NCBI GenBank assembly: GCA_028293265.1
Contig: JAQGPB010000212.1
Span: 1-13,336 of the forward strand
Source of the DNA: Pedosphaera sp.
GTDB taxonomy: Bacteria; Verrucomicrobiota; Verrucomicrobiae; Limisphaerales; Pedosphaeraceae
Direction of reading: 5' to 3'
Length of the DNA stretch: 13,336 nucleotides
Shown: one piece after another, positions 6,840 to 13,336 of the stretch
Layout: each line of letters opens with the position of its first letter
Position numbering within the stretch: position 1 is the first letter of the stretch
Notes under the pieces: generated by a model
What the model was told of the DNA's origin: nothing
What the model saw: only the letters and a program-made list of their open reading frames with translations
Databases searched by the model: none
Position numbers and translations under genes: made by a program

Positions 6840-7352
6840 TCACGGTTTTAACGACCGGCACCGCACAAACACACCTGTAAAATAGGCGATGTAATAACTT
6901 GCCAGCAATCCGAACAAGAACAGCGTCAGCGCGCTTTGACCGACCTTGGCATAAGTCAGCCCGGTCGTTTCCGAAACTGAATACAGCTTGAACATCCGGC
7001 AGAACAGCCGCACCACCAGCAGGACCGACAGTGCCACACCGATGTAAGTGTTTGGAGTGTAAAAATGACCTTCCGGCGTCGCCTCGAAACGAGTCAGGCG
7101 CAACCCCACCAAAGCCAGCGGCACGCCCAGCACCAACCCTGCGCCAAAGCCGAGCATTAATTCCGTATGCAGCAACGAAATCGCCCCGAACAGCAAGGCC
7201 ACCACCGCGAAAATGACGATTCGCGCGATCATTCGCTTCGGCTGCAATGGTTGCCGCCCGATGTTGCGACGGACCCGTTGAATCATCCTCCAGCCGACAA
7301 ATCCCATCAGCAGCAGCGGGACATAAGTGGACGGTTGTGAATTGATGGCCAT
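6840..7352 (-). CDS. Four-segment integral membrane protein (possibly DUF1453/CcdC-like)
   Basis: The product is 170 residues from the ATG ending at 7352. The frame is open to 7472, but that extension is unlike a membrane-protein N-terminus. From the chosen start the chain opens MAINSQPSTYVPLLLMGFVG. Hydrophobic segments are about 10-20 (short), 45-62 (IVIFAVVALLFGAISLL), 68-84 (MLGFGAGLVLGVPLALV), 104-118 (YIGVALSVLLVVRLF) and 140-160 (ALTLFLFGLLASYYIAYFTG). The motif RMIQRVRRNIGRQPLQPKRM after the first segment, then FYTPNTYIGVALS, recalls small membrane proteins labelled DUF1453/CcdC-like in other bacteria. That match is from memory and moderately sure. No catalytic residues are evident. 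The gene is divergent from the phosphoesterase gene at 7720 and shares a 367-base intergenic region with it. Confidence 0.65.
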   Translation of the reverse strand: MAINSQPSTYVPLLLMGFVGWRMIQRVRRNIGRQPLQPKRMIARIVIFAVVALLFGAISLLHTELMLGFGAGLVLGVPLALVGLRLTRFEATPEGHFYTPNTYIGVALSVLLVVRLFCRMFKLYSVSETTGLTYAKVGQSALTLFLFGLLASYYIAYFTGVFVRCRSLKP

Positions 7353-7719
7353 GTCATTTGAAATTGACGGGACAAAATAGACCCGCGTCCGCCCTGCGAG
7401 GCAAGCACTTTCCCTTAACCACGGCGCCGACTCCCTGAATTTGTGGGAGGCAGGCAACAACGCTTTGGCCAAATCACGGAACGCCAGCAGATGAGCTTGC
7501 TGATTTCTTCACTATGCGGAGCGCATCTCGTGTTCAGGAGGTATAATCGTATCTATTTGAGGCGCAGATATTTGCATCCTTAATTCACTGAAATTCCCCG
7601 ATAAACGTCACTTGTCCCCCTTTTCGCCGATGAAACCCTCAAACCCTTTTTCCAAAAAGCTTTTGTCCCCGCCCGTTTTCTATTTGCCGGGCTGACGTTT
7701 TCCAACCAAGGTTCCCAAT
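7353..7719. other. Divergent intergenic region
   Basis: This 367-base stretch separates the minus-strand membrane protein from the plus-strand phosphoesterase and should hold both promoters. It contains a small dyad ATGCG-GAG-CGCAT at 7514-7526 and a perfect TATAAT at 7542-7547, but no acceptable -35 stands 16-18 bases ahead of it. No gene, RNA or repeat family member is convincing here. Confidence 0.4.
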
Positions 7720-8667
7720 ATGCTGAAAGCCAGTTTCTCCGTCCTGTCGGTCCGCAATTTGGTGTCCGGTTTGTGCCTCTTGATTTTCTGGGCGAACCCG
7801 GTCCCGGCACAGACAAATGAAACCAATTCCGCCGATTACTCCTTCATGGTCGCCGGTGACATGCGCGGCTTTCTCACTTCGGACAAGCCGGGCAAGCGTT
7901 ATTTCGACGGCGCTTGCGAGGCGATGAAGCGGGTCGGCCCCGGCGCTTTCCTGCTCAGCCCTGGCGACTGCGATGCCGCCGCCGCCACCCGCGCGGTGAT
8001 GGACCAATTTCTGGGCTCGAATTATCTCTGGTATCCGCTGGTGGGAAATCACGACGCCGAAAAGCCCGCGAACCTGGCCTGGTTCCATCAATGGGCCAAG
8101 GCGGGCATTCCGCACCTGGTGCGCTCCGGCCCCGCAGGCAGCGAAGAAACGACTTTCTCGTTCGATTACGGGAATTCGCATTTCATCTTGCTGGATGAAT
8201 ATTTTGATGGCCATGTCACCAGCGCGGCCAACTCCGCAGACATTGGCGGAACGACGCTCGCGTGGTTGGAACAGGACCTTGCCGCCACCCGGCAACCGGT
8301 CATCTGGGTGAGCGGCCACAAGCCAATCGAGTCGCTGCCGGACATGGACACCGGCTACGTCCGGCATGCCGGCGAATCCATCACCGCGAATGCCGTGCGG
8401 CGTGAGCAGTTTTTGGAATTGCTCCGGAAATATCATGTGCGTGGTTACATTTGCGGCCATACGCACAATTCTTCCATCGCCAAGGTCAAGGGCGTCTGGC
8501 AATTGGATTCCGGCCATTCCCGCGGGGGCCACATCAATCCCAAGACGGAATCTCCCAGCACGTTCCTCAAAGTGCACGTGACCGGGGCGCGGGTCGCGGT
8601 GGATGTTTACCGGGCGGACAACGATGGTTTGGAATACAAGCTCACGCGGACGGTGGTGGTGGAGTGA
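7720..8667 (+). CDS. Secreted calcineurin-like metallophosphoesterase
   Basis: The product is 315 residues. The N-terminus (K3, R12, then LVSGLCLLIFWANPVPAQ) reads as a signal peptide cleaved near residue 30, so export is expected. Metallophosphoesterase motifs appear in order: VAGDMRG at 44-50, SPGDCD at 80-85, GNHD at 109-112, SGHKP at 199-202 with H200, and GHTH at 236-239. The first motif is D-M-R instead of the usual D-x-H, so one metal ligand may be replaced; the others are intact. Substrate cannot be told from sequence: phosphomonoesters, nucleotides or phosphodiesters are all possible. AAGG lies 8 bases before the ATG, one of the few plausible ribosome sites here. The nuclease/phosphoesterase fusion gene follows 118 bases later on the same strand, suggesting a shared role in breaking down extracellular phosphate compounds. 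Confidence 0.85.
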   Translation: MLKASFSVLSVRNLVSGLCLLIFWANPVPAQTNETNSADYSFMVAGDMRGFLTSDKPGKRYFDGACEAMKRVGPGAFLLSPGDCDAAAATRAVMDQFLGSNYLWYPLVGNHDAEKPANLAWFHQWAKAGIPHLVRSGPAGSEETTFSFDYGNSHFILLDEYFDGHVTSAANSADIGGTTLAWLEQDLAATRQPVIWVSGHKPIESLPDMDTGYVRHAGESITANAVRREQFLELLRKYHVRGYICGHTHNSSIAKVKGVWQLDSGHSRGGHINPKTESPSTFLKVHVTGARVAVDVYRADNDGLEYKLTRTVVVE

Positions 8668-8691
8668 GTGTGGTCGAGGGTTGGTGACTGA

Positions 8692-8714
8692 AGTTTGCGT
8701 GACTCAGGCAAACT
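8692..8714. promoter_or_regulatory. Dyad before the nuclease fusion gene
   Basis: AGTTTGC (8692-8698) and GCAAACT (8708-8714) are perfect 7-base inverted copies with a 9-base centre. There is no T-run, so it is not a standard terminator. A similar dyad, GTTTGCGTGAC with a matching CAAAC, lies directly before the integrase start at 12627-12650. It could be an operator or a chance likeness. Confidence 0.3.
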
Positions 8715-8785
8715 AGGACTTGATTGCGGCCTTCATTTCTAGTACGCATACGGCTGTTGTTTTAGTCGTAATTCAGAAGTTTTTT

Positions 8786-11700
8786 GTGCAAAAAATCCTT
8801 TCCGTTCTCGTGGGCGCCTCGGCGCTTTTTCTGGCCATCTTTCCGGCGCATGGTTACATCGGCACCGGCTACCAACTGCAATTGGGGAACCCCAGCAATG
8901 CGACCGCCGACACCAACAACCACGATCATTACCTGATTCAACGCACCGTCGAGGCTTTGGATTACAGCGACAATCTGGGGGAGCCGGTCTGGGCAAGCTG
9001 GGATTTGACGCCGGGTGACATCGGTTCAAGCGGCCGCTCCGGTTCATTCTTCACGGACACCAACCTGCCGCCGGATTTTTACGAGGTGACCGACACTGAT
9101 TACAACGGAGTGGGGAGCATCAATTTCAACCGCGGCCACCTCTGCCCGTCGGAGGACCGGACCGACAACACAACCGACAATGATCTGGTGTTTTTCATGT
9201 CCAACATCATGCCCCAGGCGGCGAACAACAATCAGGGCGTGTGGGGAAATCTGGAGAACGATTGCCGCTCGTTTGCACAAGCCGGCAACGAACTGCTGAT
9301 TTTCTGCGGGCCGAGCGGCTTCGGCCCCAACCGCATTCCGAGCGGCAAGGCGGTCATTGCCGACTACACGTGGAAAATCGCGGTGGTGGTTCCCAGCGGG
9401 ACGAACAGTACGTTGAACCGCATCAACGCCGCGACGCGTGTCATCGCGGTGAAGATTCCCAACAACAATTCGGTGACTACTGCGTGGCAGAGTTATGTCA
9501 CCAACGCCGCTCAGATCGAGGCGGATACGGGCTTCAAATTCTTCACAGCGCTGCCCGCGCCGGTCGCGTCGGCGTTGCGTTACAAGGTGGACGGCCAGAC
9601 GGCGCCCGCGCCGGTCATCAGCAACTTTTCGCCCGCGAGCGGCACGGTGGGAAGCAGCGTGGTGATCACCGGCACAAATTTTGGTTCGGCTTTGTCAGTG
9701 TCGTTCAACGGCATGAGCGCGGCTTACTCGGTGGATTCCGCCGGACAGATCACTGCGCAGGTGCCGACCAATGCGACGGCCGGCCACATCAGCGTCGCGA
9801 CCGCTTCCGGCGTAGCGGCAAGTTCCGGAAACTTCACGCCGCTGGGCGTCGGTTTGCAGGGTATTCAGACCGTGTTCATCATACTGATGGAGAATCACAA
9901 TTGGTCGGAAATCAAGGGAAGTGCCTCCGCGCCCTACATCAACAACACGCTGCTGCCGATGGCGTCGCACGCGGAGCAATACTACAATCCACCGGGCATT
10001 CATCCGAGCCTGCCCAATTATCTCTGGCTGGAAGCTGGGACGAATTATGGCATTGCGGACGATAATGACCCCGCCATCAACCACCAGGGCACGACCAATC
10101 ATCTGGTCGCCTATCTGAGAAAAGCCGGCATCTCCTGGACCTCCTATCAGGAGGACATCAGCAGCAACGTCTGCCCGCTTACGTCGGTGAATCTCTACGC
10201 CCCCAAACACAATCCGATGGTGTATTTTGACGATGTCACCAGTTCAAACAGCAGCAGTTCGGCATACTGTATCGCCAATGTCCATCCCTTTTCGGAACTT
10301 GCCTCAGATCTTTCGAGCAACGCCGTCACACATTACAATTTCATCACGCCGAACCTATGCGACGACATGCATAATGCAAGTTGCGGCACCGGTGATTCCA
10401 TCAGGAATGGTGACAACTGGCTGGCTGCCAACCTGCCTGCGATTTTGAACTCCCAGGCTTATTCGAACAACGGCGTCGTTTTCGTCACCTGGGATGAATC
10501 GGAAACTGGCGATGGACCCATTGGCATGATCGTCCTTTCGCCGCTGGCCAAGAGCGGCTACTCCAACGCTGTTCATTACACTCACAGTTCCACATTGCGG
10601 ACGATCCAGGAAATTTTCAATGTCACGCCCTTCCTCGGTGATGCCGTGAATGCGACTGATTTGAGCGCCCTCTTTAACCTGAACACTCCCTCGCTGCTCT
10701 CCGTCAGCCCCGCGGCGGGATTGACTTCGAGCGGGCCGGTTGGCGGACCGTTCACCCCGGGCGTCCAAAATTACGTGCTTACAAACACGGGTGGAATCGC
10801 GCTGAATTGGACGGCGTCCAGTCTCTCCAATTGGCTGACGGTCTTGCCCATGGCGGGCACCCTGACTGCCGGCTCGAACATCACTGTCACGGTCTCCATC
10901 AATACGAATGCAAATGCTCTGGCGGGGGGCGCGTATGCGGACACCGTCTCGTTCAGCAACACTTCCACCGGCGCGGGCAGCACTACGCGCGCGGTCAACC
11001 TCACGGTGGCGGGGTCGCCGACGGTTGACCTGGGCATTTCTGCAACGCACAGCGGCAGCTTTACGCAGGGCGACGCGGCGGACGTTTATTCCATCATCGT
11101 CACCAACCTCGGCACGCTCGCTTCGAGCGGGACGATCACCGTGACCGATGCTTTGCCGGCCGGACTGACGGCGACGGCTATCAGCGGAAGCGGTTGGACA
11201 ACGAACCTGGCGACGCTCACCTGCACGCGTTCCGACAGTCTGGCGGCGGGCGCGAGTTATCCGCCGATCACCATCACCGTGAGCGTGGCGACCAATGCCC
11301 CGGCCCTGGTAACGAACGCCGCCACGGTTTCGGGCGGGGGCGACGCGAACGTTGACAATAATGTCGCGAATGATCCGACCGCCATCAACACCCCGGGCGG
11401 CGTGACGGGAGTTCTCGCGGGTTGGAACATGAATGGATTGACGGCTTATGGACCTTCGCCATTCGCGCCCACAAATATCGCGGCCAATCTCACGGTCGTA
11501 GGGTTGACGCGCGCGGCCGGGATTGGCACGAGTGGCACGGCGGCGGCGCGCGCTTGGGGCGGAAACGACTTTGTGGATACCACCTCTGCATTGGCCATCT
11601 CCAACAATCATTACGCGACCTTCACGATCACGGCGAACAACGGCTATAAAGTTTCCTTTGGCGCGGTGAGCCCGTTCAATTACCGGCGTTCCGGGACGGG

Positions 11701-12364
11701 ACCGATCAGCGGTTTGTTGCAATACCGGATTGGCGCAGGGGCGTTCTCGGACATTGCAACGGTTTCTTACAGCGTCTCCACGAGCGGCGGTGCATCGTTG
11801 GGACCGATTGATCTTTCCGGAATTGACGCGCTGCAAAACATCGGCGCCGGAACGAACGTCACGTTCCGCATCGTGAACTGGGGTGCGACCGGTTCCACCG
11901 GCACGTGGTACATTTATGATATGAATACCAACGCCGCGCTGGACTTCGCAGTTCAGGGAACCGTCACCTCCGCGTTGACGTTGACACCCATTCAATCCTG
12001 GCGGCAGCAATGGTTTGGCACCGCCGCCAACAGCGGCGCAGCGGCCGACACCGCCATCGCCACCAGCGACGGCATGCCCAACCTGCTCAAATATGCCCTC
12101 GGGCTGAACCCGTTCACGCCAGCGACCAATCCCGTGGTGGGCGACATTTCCACCGGATATCTGCGCCTCACCTCGCCCAAAAATCCGAATGCGACCGATG
12201 TCAGTTTTTTTGTGGAGCTGAGCAGCGCATTGCCGGGTCAGAGCTGGACGACAAATGGAACCATCATTGACCAGAACACTTCAACCTTGCTCCAAGCCCA
12301 CGACGCGCAGCCGATCCACTCTTCCACCAACGGCTACTTGCGGCTGCGAGTCAGCGATCCTTAG
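8786..12364 (+). CDS. Secreted multidomain NUC1 nuclease / PF04185-type phosphoesterase fusion
   Basis: The product is 1192 residues from GTG 8786, chosen because it begins with a good signal peptide (MQKILSV, then hydrophobic to FPAHG, 1-23). The frame opens at TTG 8720, and there is no ATG. Domains in order: DNA/RNA non-specific endonuclease (~45-268) with NRGH (H118), N149 in NNNQGVW and E157, corresponding to His89, Asn119 and Glu127 of Serratia nuclease; IPT/TIG (~272-352); phosphoesterase of the phospholipase C/acid phosphatase superfamily (~360-632) with MENHNW (368-373), HPSLPNYL, LCDDMH (D526, D527, H529) and TWDE (D570); BACON-like sandwich (~635-745); DUF11-like repeat (~746-868); a further beta-rich domain (~872-1063); and a tail with DGMPNLLKYALGLNP (~1093-1107), typical of exported verrucomicrobial proteins. 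Catalytic residues look complete in both enzymes. Likely role: degrading extracellular DNA/RNA and releasing phosphate (inferred). Confidence 0.85.
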   Translation: MQKILSVLVGASALFLAIFPAHGYIGTGYQLQLGNPSNATADTNNHDHYLIQRTVEALDYSDNLGEPVWASWDLTPGDIGSSGRSGSFFTDTNLPPDFYEVTDTDYNGVGSINFNRGHLCPSEDRTDNTTDNDLVFFMSNIMPQAANNNQGVWGNLENDCRSFAQAGNELLIFCGPSGFGPNRIPSGKAVIADYTWKIAVVVPSGTNSTLNRINAATRVIAVKIPNNNSVTTAWQSYVTNAAQIEADTGFKFFTALPAPVASALRYKVDGQTAPAPVISNFSPASGTVGSSVVITGTNFGSALSVSFNGMSAAYSVDSAGQITAQVPTNATAGHISVATASGVAASSGNFTPLGVGLQGIQTVFIILMENHNWSEIKGSASAPYINNTLLPMASHAEQYYNPPGIHPSLPNYLWLEAGTNYGIADDNDPAINHQGTTNHLVAYLRKAGISWTSYQEDISSNVCPLTSVNLYAPKHNPMVYFDDVTSSNSSSSAYCIANVHPFSELASDLSSNAVTHYNFITPNLCDDMHNASCGTGDSIRNGDNWLAANLPAILNSQAYSNNGVVFVTWDESETGDGPIGMIVLSPLAKSGYSNAVHYTHSSTLRTIQEIFNVTPFLGDAVNATDLSALFNLNTPSLLSVSPAAGLTSSGPVGGPFTPGVQNYVLTNTGGIALNWTASSLSNWLTVLPMAGTLTAGSNITVTVSINTNANALAGGAYADTVSFSNTSTGAGSTTRAVNLTVAGSPTVDLGISATHSGSFTQGDAADVYSIIVTNLGTLASSGTITVTDALPAGLTATAISGSGWTTNLATLTCTRSDSLAAGASYPPITITVSVATNAPALVTNAATVSGGGDANVDNNVANDPTAINTPGGVTGVLAGWNMNGLTAYGPSPFAPTNIAANLTVVGLTRAAGIGTSGTAAARAWGGNDFVDTTSALAISNNHYATFTITANNGYKVSFGAVSPFNYRRSGTGPISGLLQYRIGAGAFSDIATVSYSVSTSGGASLGPIDLSGIDALQNIGAGTNVTFRIVNWGATGSTGTWYIYDMNTNAALDFAVQGTVTSALTLTPIQSWRQQWFGTAANSGAAADTAIATSDGMPNLLKYALGLNPFTPATNPVVGDISTGYLRLTSPKNPNATDVSFFVELSSALPGQSWTTNGTIIDQNTSTLLQAHDAQPIHSSTNGYLRLRVSDP

Positions 12365-12472
12365 AACTGGACGAATTAACTTGCCGCCGCCGCCGGCCAG
12401 CGCAAAATGTTTTCCCGGTTGGCTTGTCTTGTGTCATATTTGCCGCCGGAAACTTTGTCCGCAAAGCCAGTT

Positions 12473-12548
12473 GCCTCCGTAGCTCAAATGGATAGAGCAG
12501 CGGTTTCCTAAACCGTTGATCCCGGTTCAATTCCGGGCGGGGGTACCA
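12473..12548 (+). tRNA. tRNA-Arg (anticodon CCT)
   Basis: A 76-base cloverleaf. The acceptor strand GCCTCCG pairs with CGGGGGT (two G-U pairs), followed by A73 and an encoded CCA. TA at positions 8-9 is followed by the D arm GCTC...GAGC. The anticodon stem GCGGT/ACCGT holds the loop TTCCTAA, anticodon CCT at 12507-12509. The T arm is CCCGG-TTCAATT-CCGGG. It would read AGG codons. An integrase gene begins 106 bases downstream, making the 3' half of this tRNA a likely attachment site. Confidence 0.95.
12524..12548. other. Probable attachment site core (tRNA 3' end)
   Basis: The T arm and acceptor end of tRNA-Arg lie next to a tyrosine integrase gene pointing away from the tRNA. Tyrosine integrases of islands and phages commonly use the last 15-50 bases of tRNA genes as att sites, leaving the tRNA intact. 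A second copy would mark the far end of the element; none is inside this window, so the core length is a guess. Confidence 0.45.
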
Positions 12549-12578
12549 TTAATAAAGCGCTTACTTTATAAGGGGATA

Positions 12579-12608
12579 TTGACTGTTCTCACAAAAACAT
12601 CGGATATT
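12579..12608 (+). promoter_or_regulatory. Possible integrase promoter
   Basis: TTGACT (12579-12584) and GATATT (12603-12608) match the sigma-70 hexamers at 5/6 and 4/6 positions with an 18-base spacer. Transcription would begin about 35-40 bases before the integrase ATG. The call is by inspection only. Confidence 0.3.
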
Positions 12609-12653
12609 CAAATTTGACCGCGTGACGTTTGCGTGACACATTGACAAACTTTT

Positions 12654-13336
12654 ATGTCGCGCAAATCAAAAAAGCGTCAATGGCCCAATGTTTACGAGCG
12701 GGAGCATCGCAGCGGTGAGGCCAGTTTTGTGGTTGATCTTGGGCTGGTCAATGGTAAGCGCGAGCGCCACTCGTTCACCGACAAAGCCAGTGCTAATACA
12801 TTTGCCGAACAGAAACGGGTGGAGCGCCTGAACGAGGGCACGGCAGCATTGGGTTTGAGCCGGGAGACCCGTTCGGATGCCGCCAAAGCAGAAAAGTTGT
12901 TGAAACCCCATGGTGTGACGCTGGAGGAGAGTGCCAAATATTACCTCAAGCACGTCATTTCTTTTAGGAATGCGCCCACGGTTGACCAGATCATTGACAA
13001 AATGGTTGCGGAGGCAGAACAAAACAATCGCCGGGATCGCACCGTCTTGGATTTGAAGAATCGGTGCAAGGTGTTTTCTGAGGATTTCCCCAATACCCGT
13101 CTTAGTGAAATCAGCCTGGATGAACTCAAGGAATGGTTTGCCGAAGCTGATGATTGGGCTCCCAGGACCAAAATCAACTACCTGACGAAGATCTCCCAGC
13201 TTTACAATTACGCCCTGAAGCACAACTGGGTGGATTCCAATCTAGTTGAGCGGATTGACCGGCCAAACGCGGAAGATAAAGAACCGGGCATTTTTGCGGT
13301 GGATCAGGCAGCGGAACTTTTGGAACATGCGGATCA
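12654..13336 (+). CDS. Tyrosine recombinase (phage-type integrase), 3' partial
   Basis: The frame starts at ATG 12654 and stays open to the window end, 227 codons seen. The N-terminus is basic (MSRKSKKRQWPNVYEREHRS) and continues as a beta-rich segment (ASFVVDLGLVNGKRERHSFT) that suits an arm-type DNA-binding domain. Residues about 110-205 are helical, with SLDELKEWFAEA, WAPRTKINYLTKISQLYNYA and WVDSNLVERIDRPN, the familiar pattern of the SAM-like core-binding domain ahead of the catalytic domain. The catalytic R...HxxR...Y residues would follow FAVDQAAELLEHAD and lie outside the window. GC content here is visibly lower (about 50% in one line counted) than in the nuclease gene (over 70% in one line counted), in keeping with acquired DNA. 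Just upstream are the repeats GCGTGAC (12620-12626 and 12631-12637), possible integrase or regulator sites. It likely inserted its element at the adjacent tRNA-Arg. Confidence 0.85.
   Translation, partial: MSRKSKKRQWPNVYEREHRSGEASFVVDLGLVNGKRERHSFTDKASANTFAEQKRVERLNEGTAALGLSRETRSDAAKAEKLLKPHGVTLEESAKYYLKHVISFRNAPTVDQIIDKMVAEAEQNNRRDRTVLDLKNRCKVFSEDFPNTRLSEISLDELKEWFAEADDWAPRTKINYLTKISQLYNYALKHNWVDSNLVERIDRPNAEDKEPGIFAVDQAAELLEHAD

Noticed and set aside
7379..7391. Fragment AGACCCGCGTCCG resembling the outer part of a REP-like right arm
   Set aside because: Only about 13 bases with a gap match, and the palindrome is not preserved; chance cannot be excluded.
7353..7472. N-terminal extension of the membrane protein to the ATG ending at 7472
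   Set aside because: The extra 40 residues are Arg/Ser-rich and unlike a membrane-protein start, whereas the ATG ending at 7352 leads straight into the first segment.
7536..7547. AGGAGG followed by TATAAT
   Set aside because: The AGGAGG has no start codon at a usable distance leading to a real frame, and the TATAAT has no acceptable -35 at 16-18 bases.
7639..8577. 312-codon minus-strand frame opposite the metallophosphoesterase
   Set aside because: The plus-strand product has a signal peptide and five ordered phosphoesterase motifs; the antisense product has none.
10355..12010. 551-codon open frame on the minus strand opposite the nuclease fusion
   Set aside because: Arg/Gly-rich composition, no motifs, and fully overlaps a well-supported gene with conserved active sites.
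12380..12425. Possible terminator after the nuclease fusion (GCCGGCC pairing with GGTTGGC)
   Set aside because: Two of seven pairs are G-U, the loop is long and no real T-run follows.
12552..12569. Inverted repeat ATAAAG-CGCTTA-CTTTAT after the tRNA
   Set aside because: A six-pair AT-rich stem is too weak to call a terminator or operator without comparison data.

Overview
The window looks like the chromosome of a GC-rich Gram-negative bacterium, most likely a Verrucomicrobiota member (Pedosphaera/Limisphaerales-like). This is an inference from gene style, not from a search. The clues are two lipoproteins with clear lipoboxes, large secreted multidomain proteins carrying IPT, DUF11-like and 'DGxxNLLKYALGLNP'-type tails, an FN3 protein with a tyrosine/phenylalanine-rich tail, scarce Shine-Dalgarno sites, and many intergenic short palindromic repeats built on GCGGGTCTGTGACCCGC.

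Layout, left to right. (1) 1-2347: the 3' part of a COG5610-type HAD-associated protein followed 19 bases later by a SAM-dependent methyltransferase-like gene, probably the end of a surface glycan cluster. (2) 2348-3311: an intergenic region with a possible promoter/operator, then a secreted FN3 protein whose start codon lies in a perfect hairpin. (3) 3312-3718: a non-coding stretch with one and a half REP-like doublets and a second, different pair of inverted repeats. (4) Minus strand, 3719-7352: hisI (histidine synthesis), guaA (GMP synthase), a pseudopilin-like lipoprotein, a 45-residue lipoprotein, and a four-segment membrane protein, with two more REP-like doublets between them. (5) Plus strand, 7720-12364: a secreted calcineurin-like phosphoesterase followed by a 1192-residue secreted protein joining a NUC1 DNA/RNA endonuclease, an IPT domain, a PF04185-type phosphoesterase and several beta-sandwich modules. 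(6) 12473-13336: tRNA-Arg(CCT), then the start of a tyrosine-recombinase integrase running off the window, the typical left edge of an integrated element.

The most interesting unit is region 5. A nuclease and a phosphoesterase in one exported chain, beside an exported metallophosphoesterase, would suit stepwise breakdown of extracellular nucleic acid and recovery of phosphate or nucleosides. This is inferred from domains and adjacency only. The second point of interest is the layered repeat structure at 3369-3647. The third is the tRNA-integrase junction, whose cargo lies outside the window.
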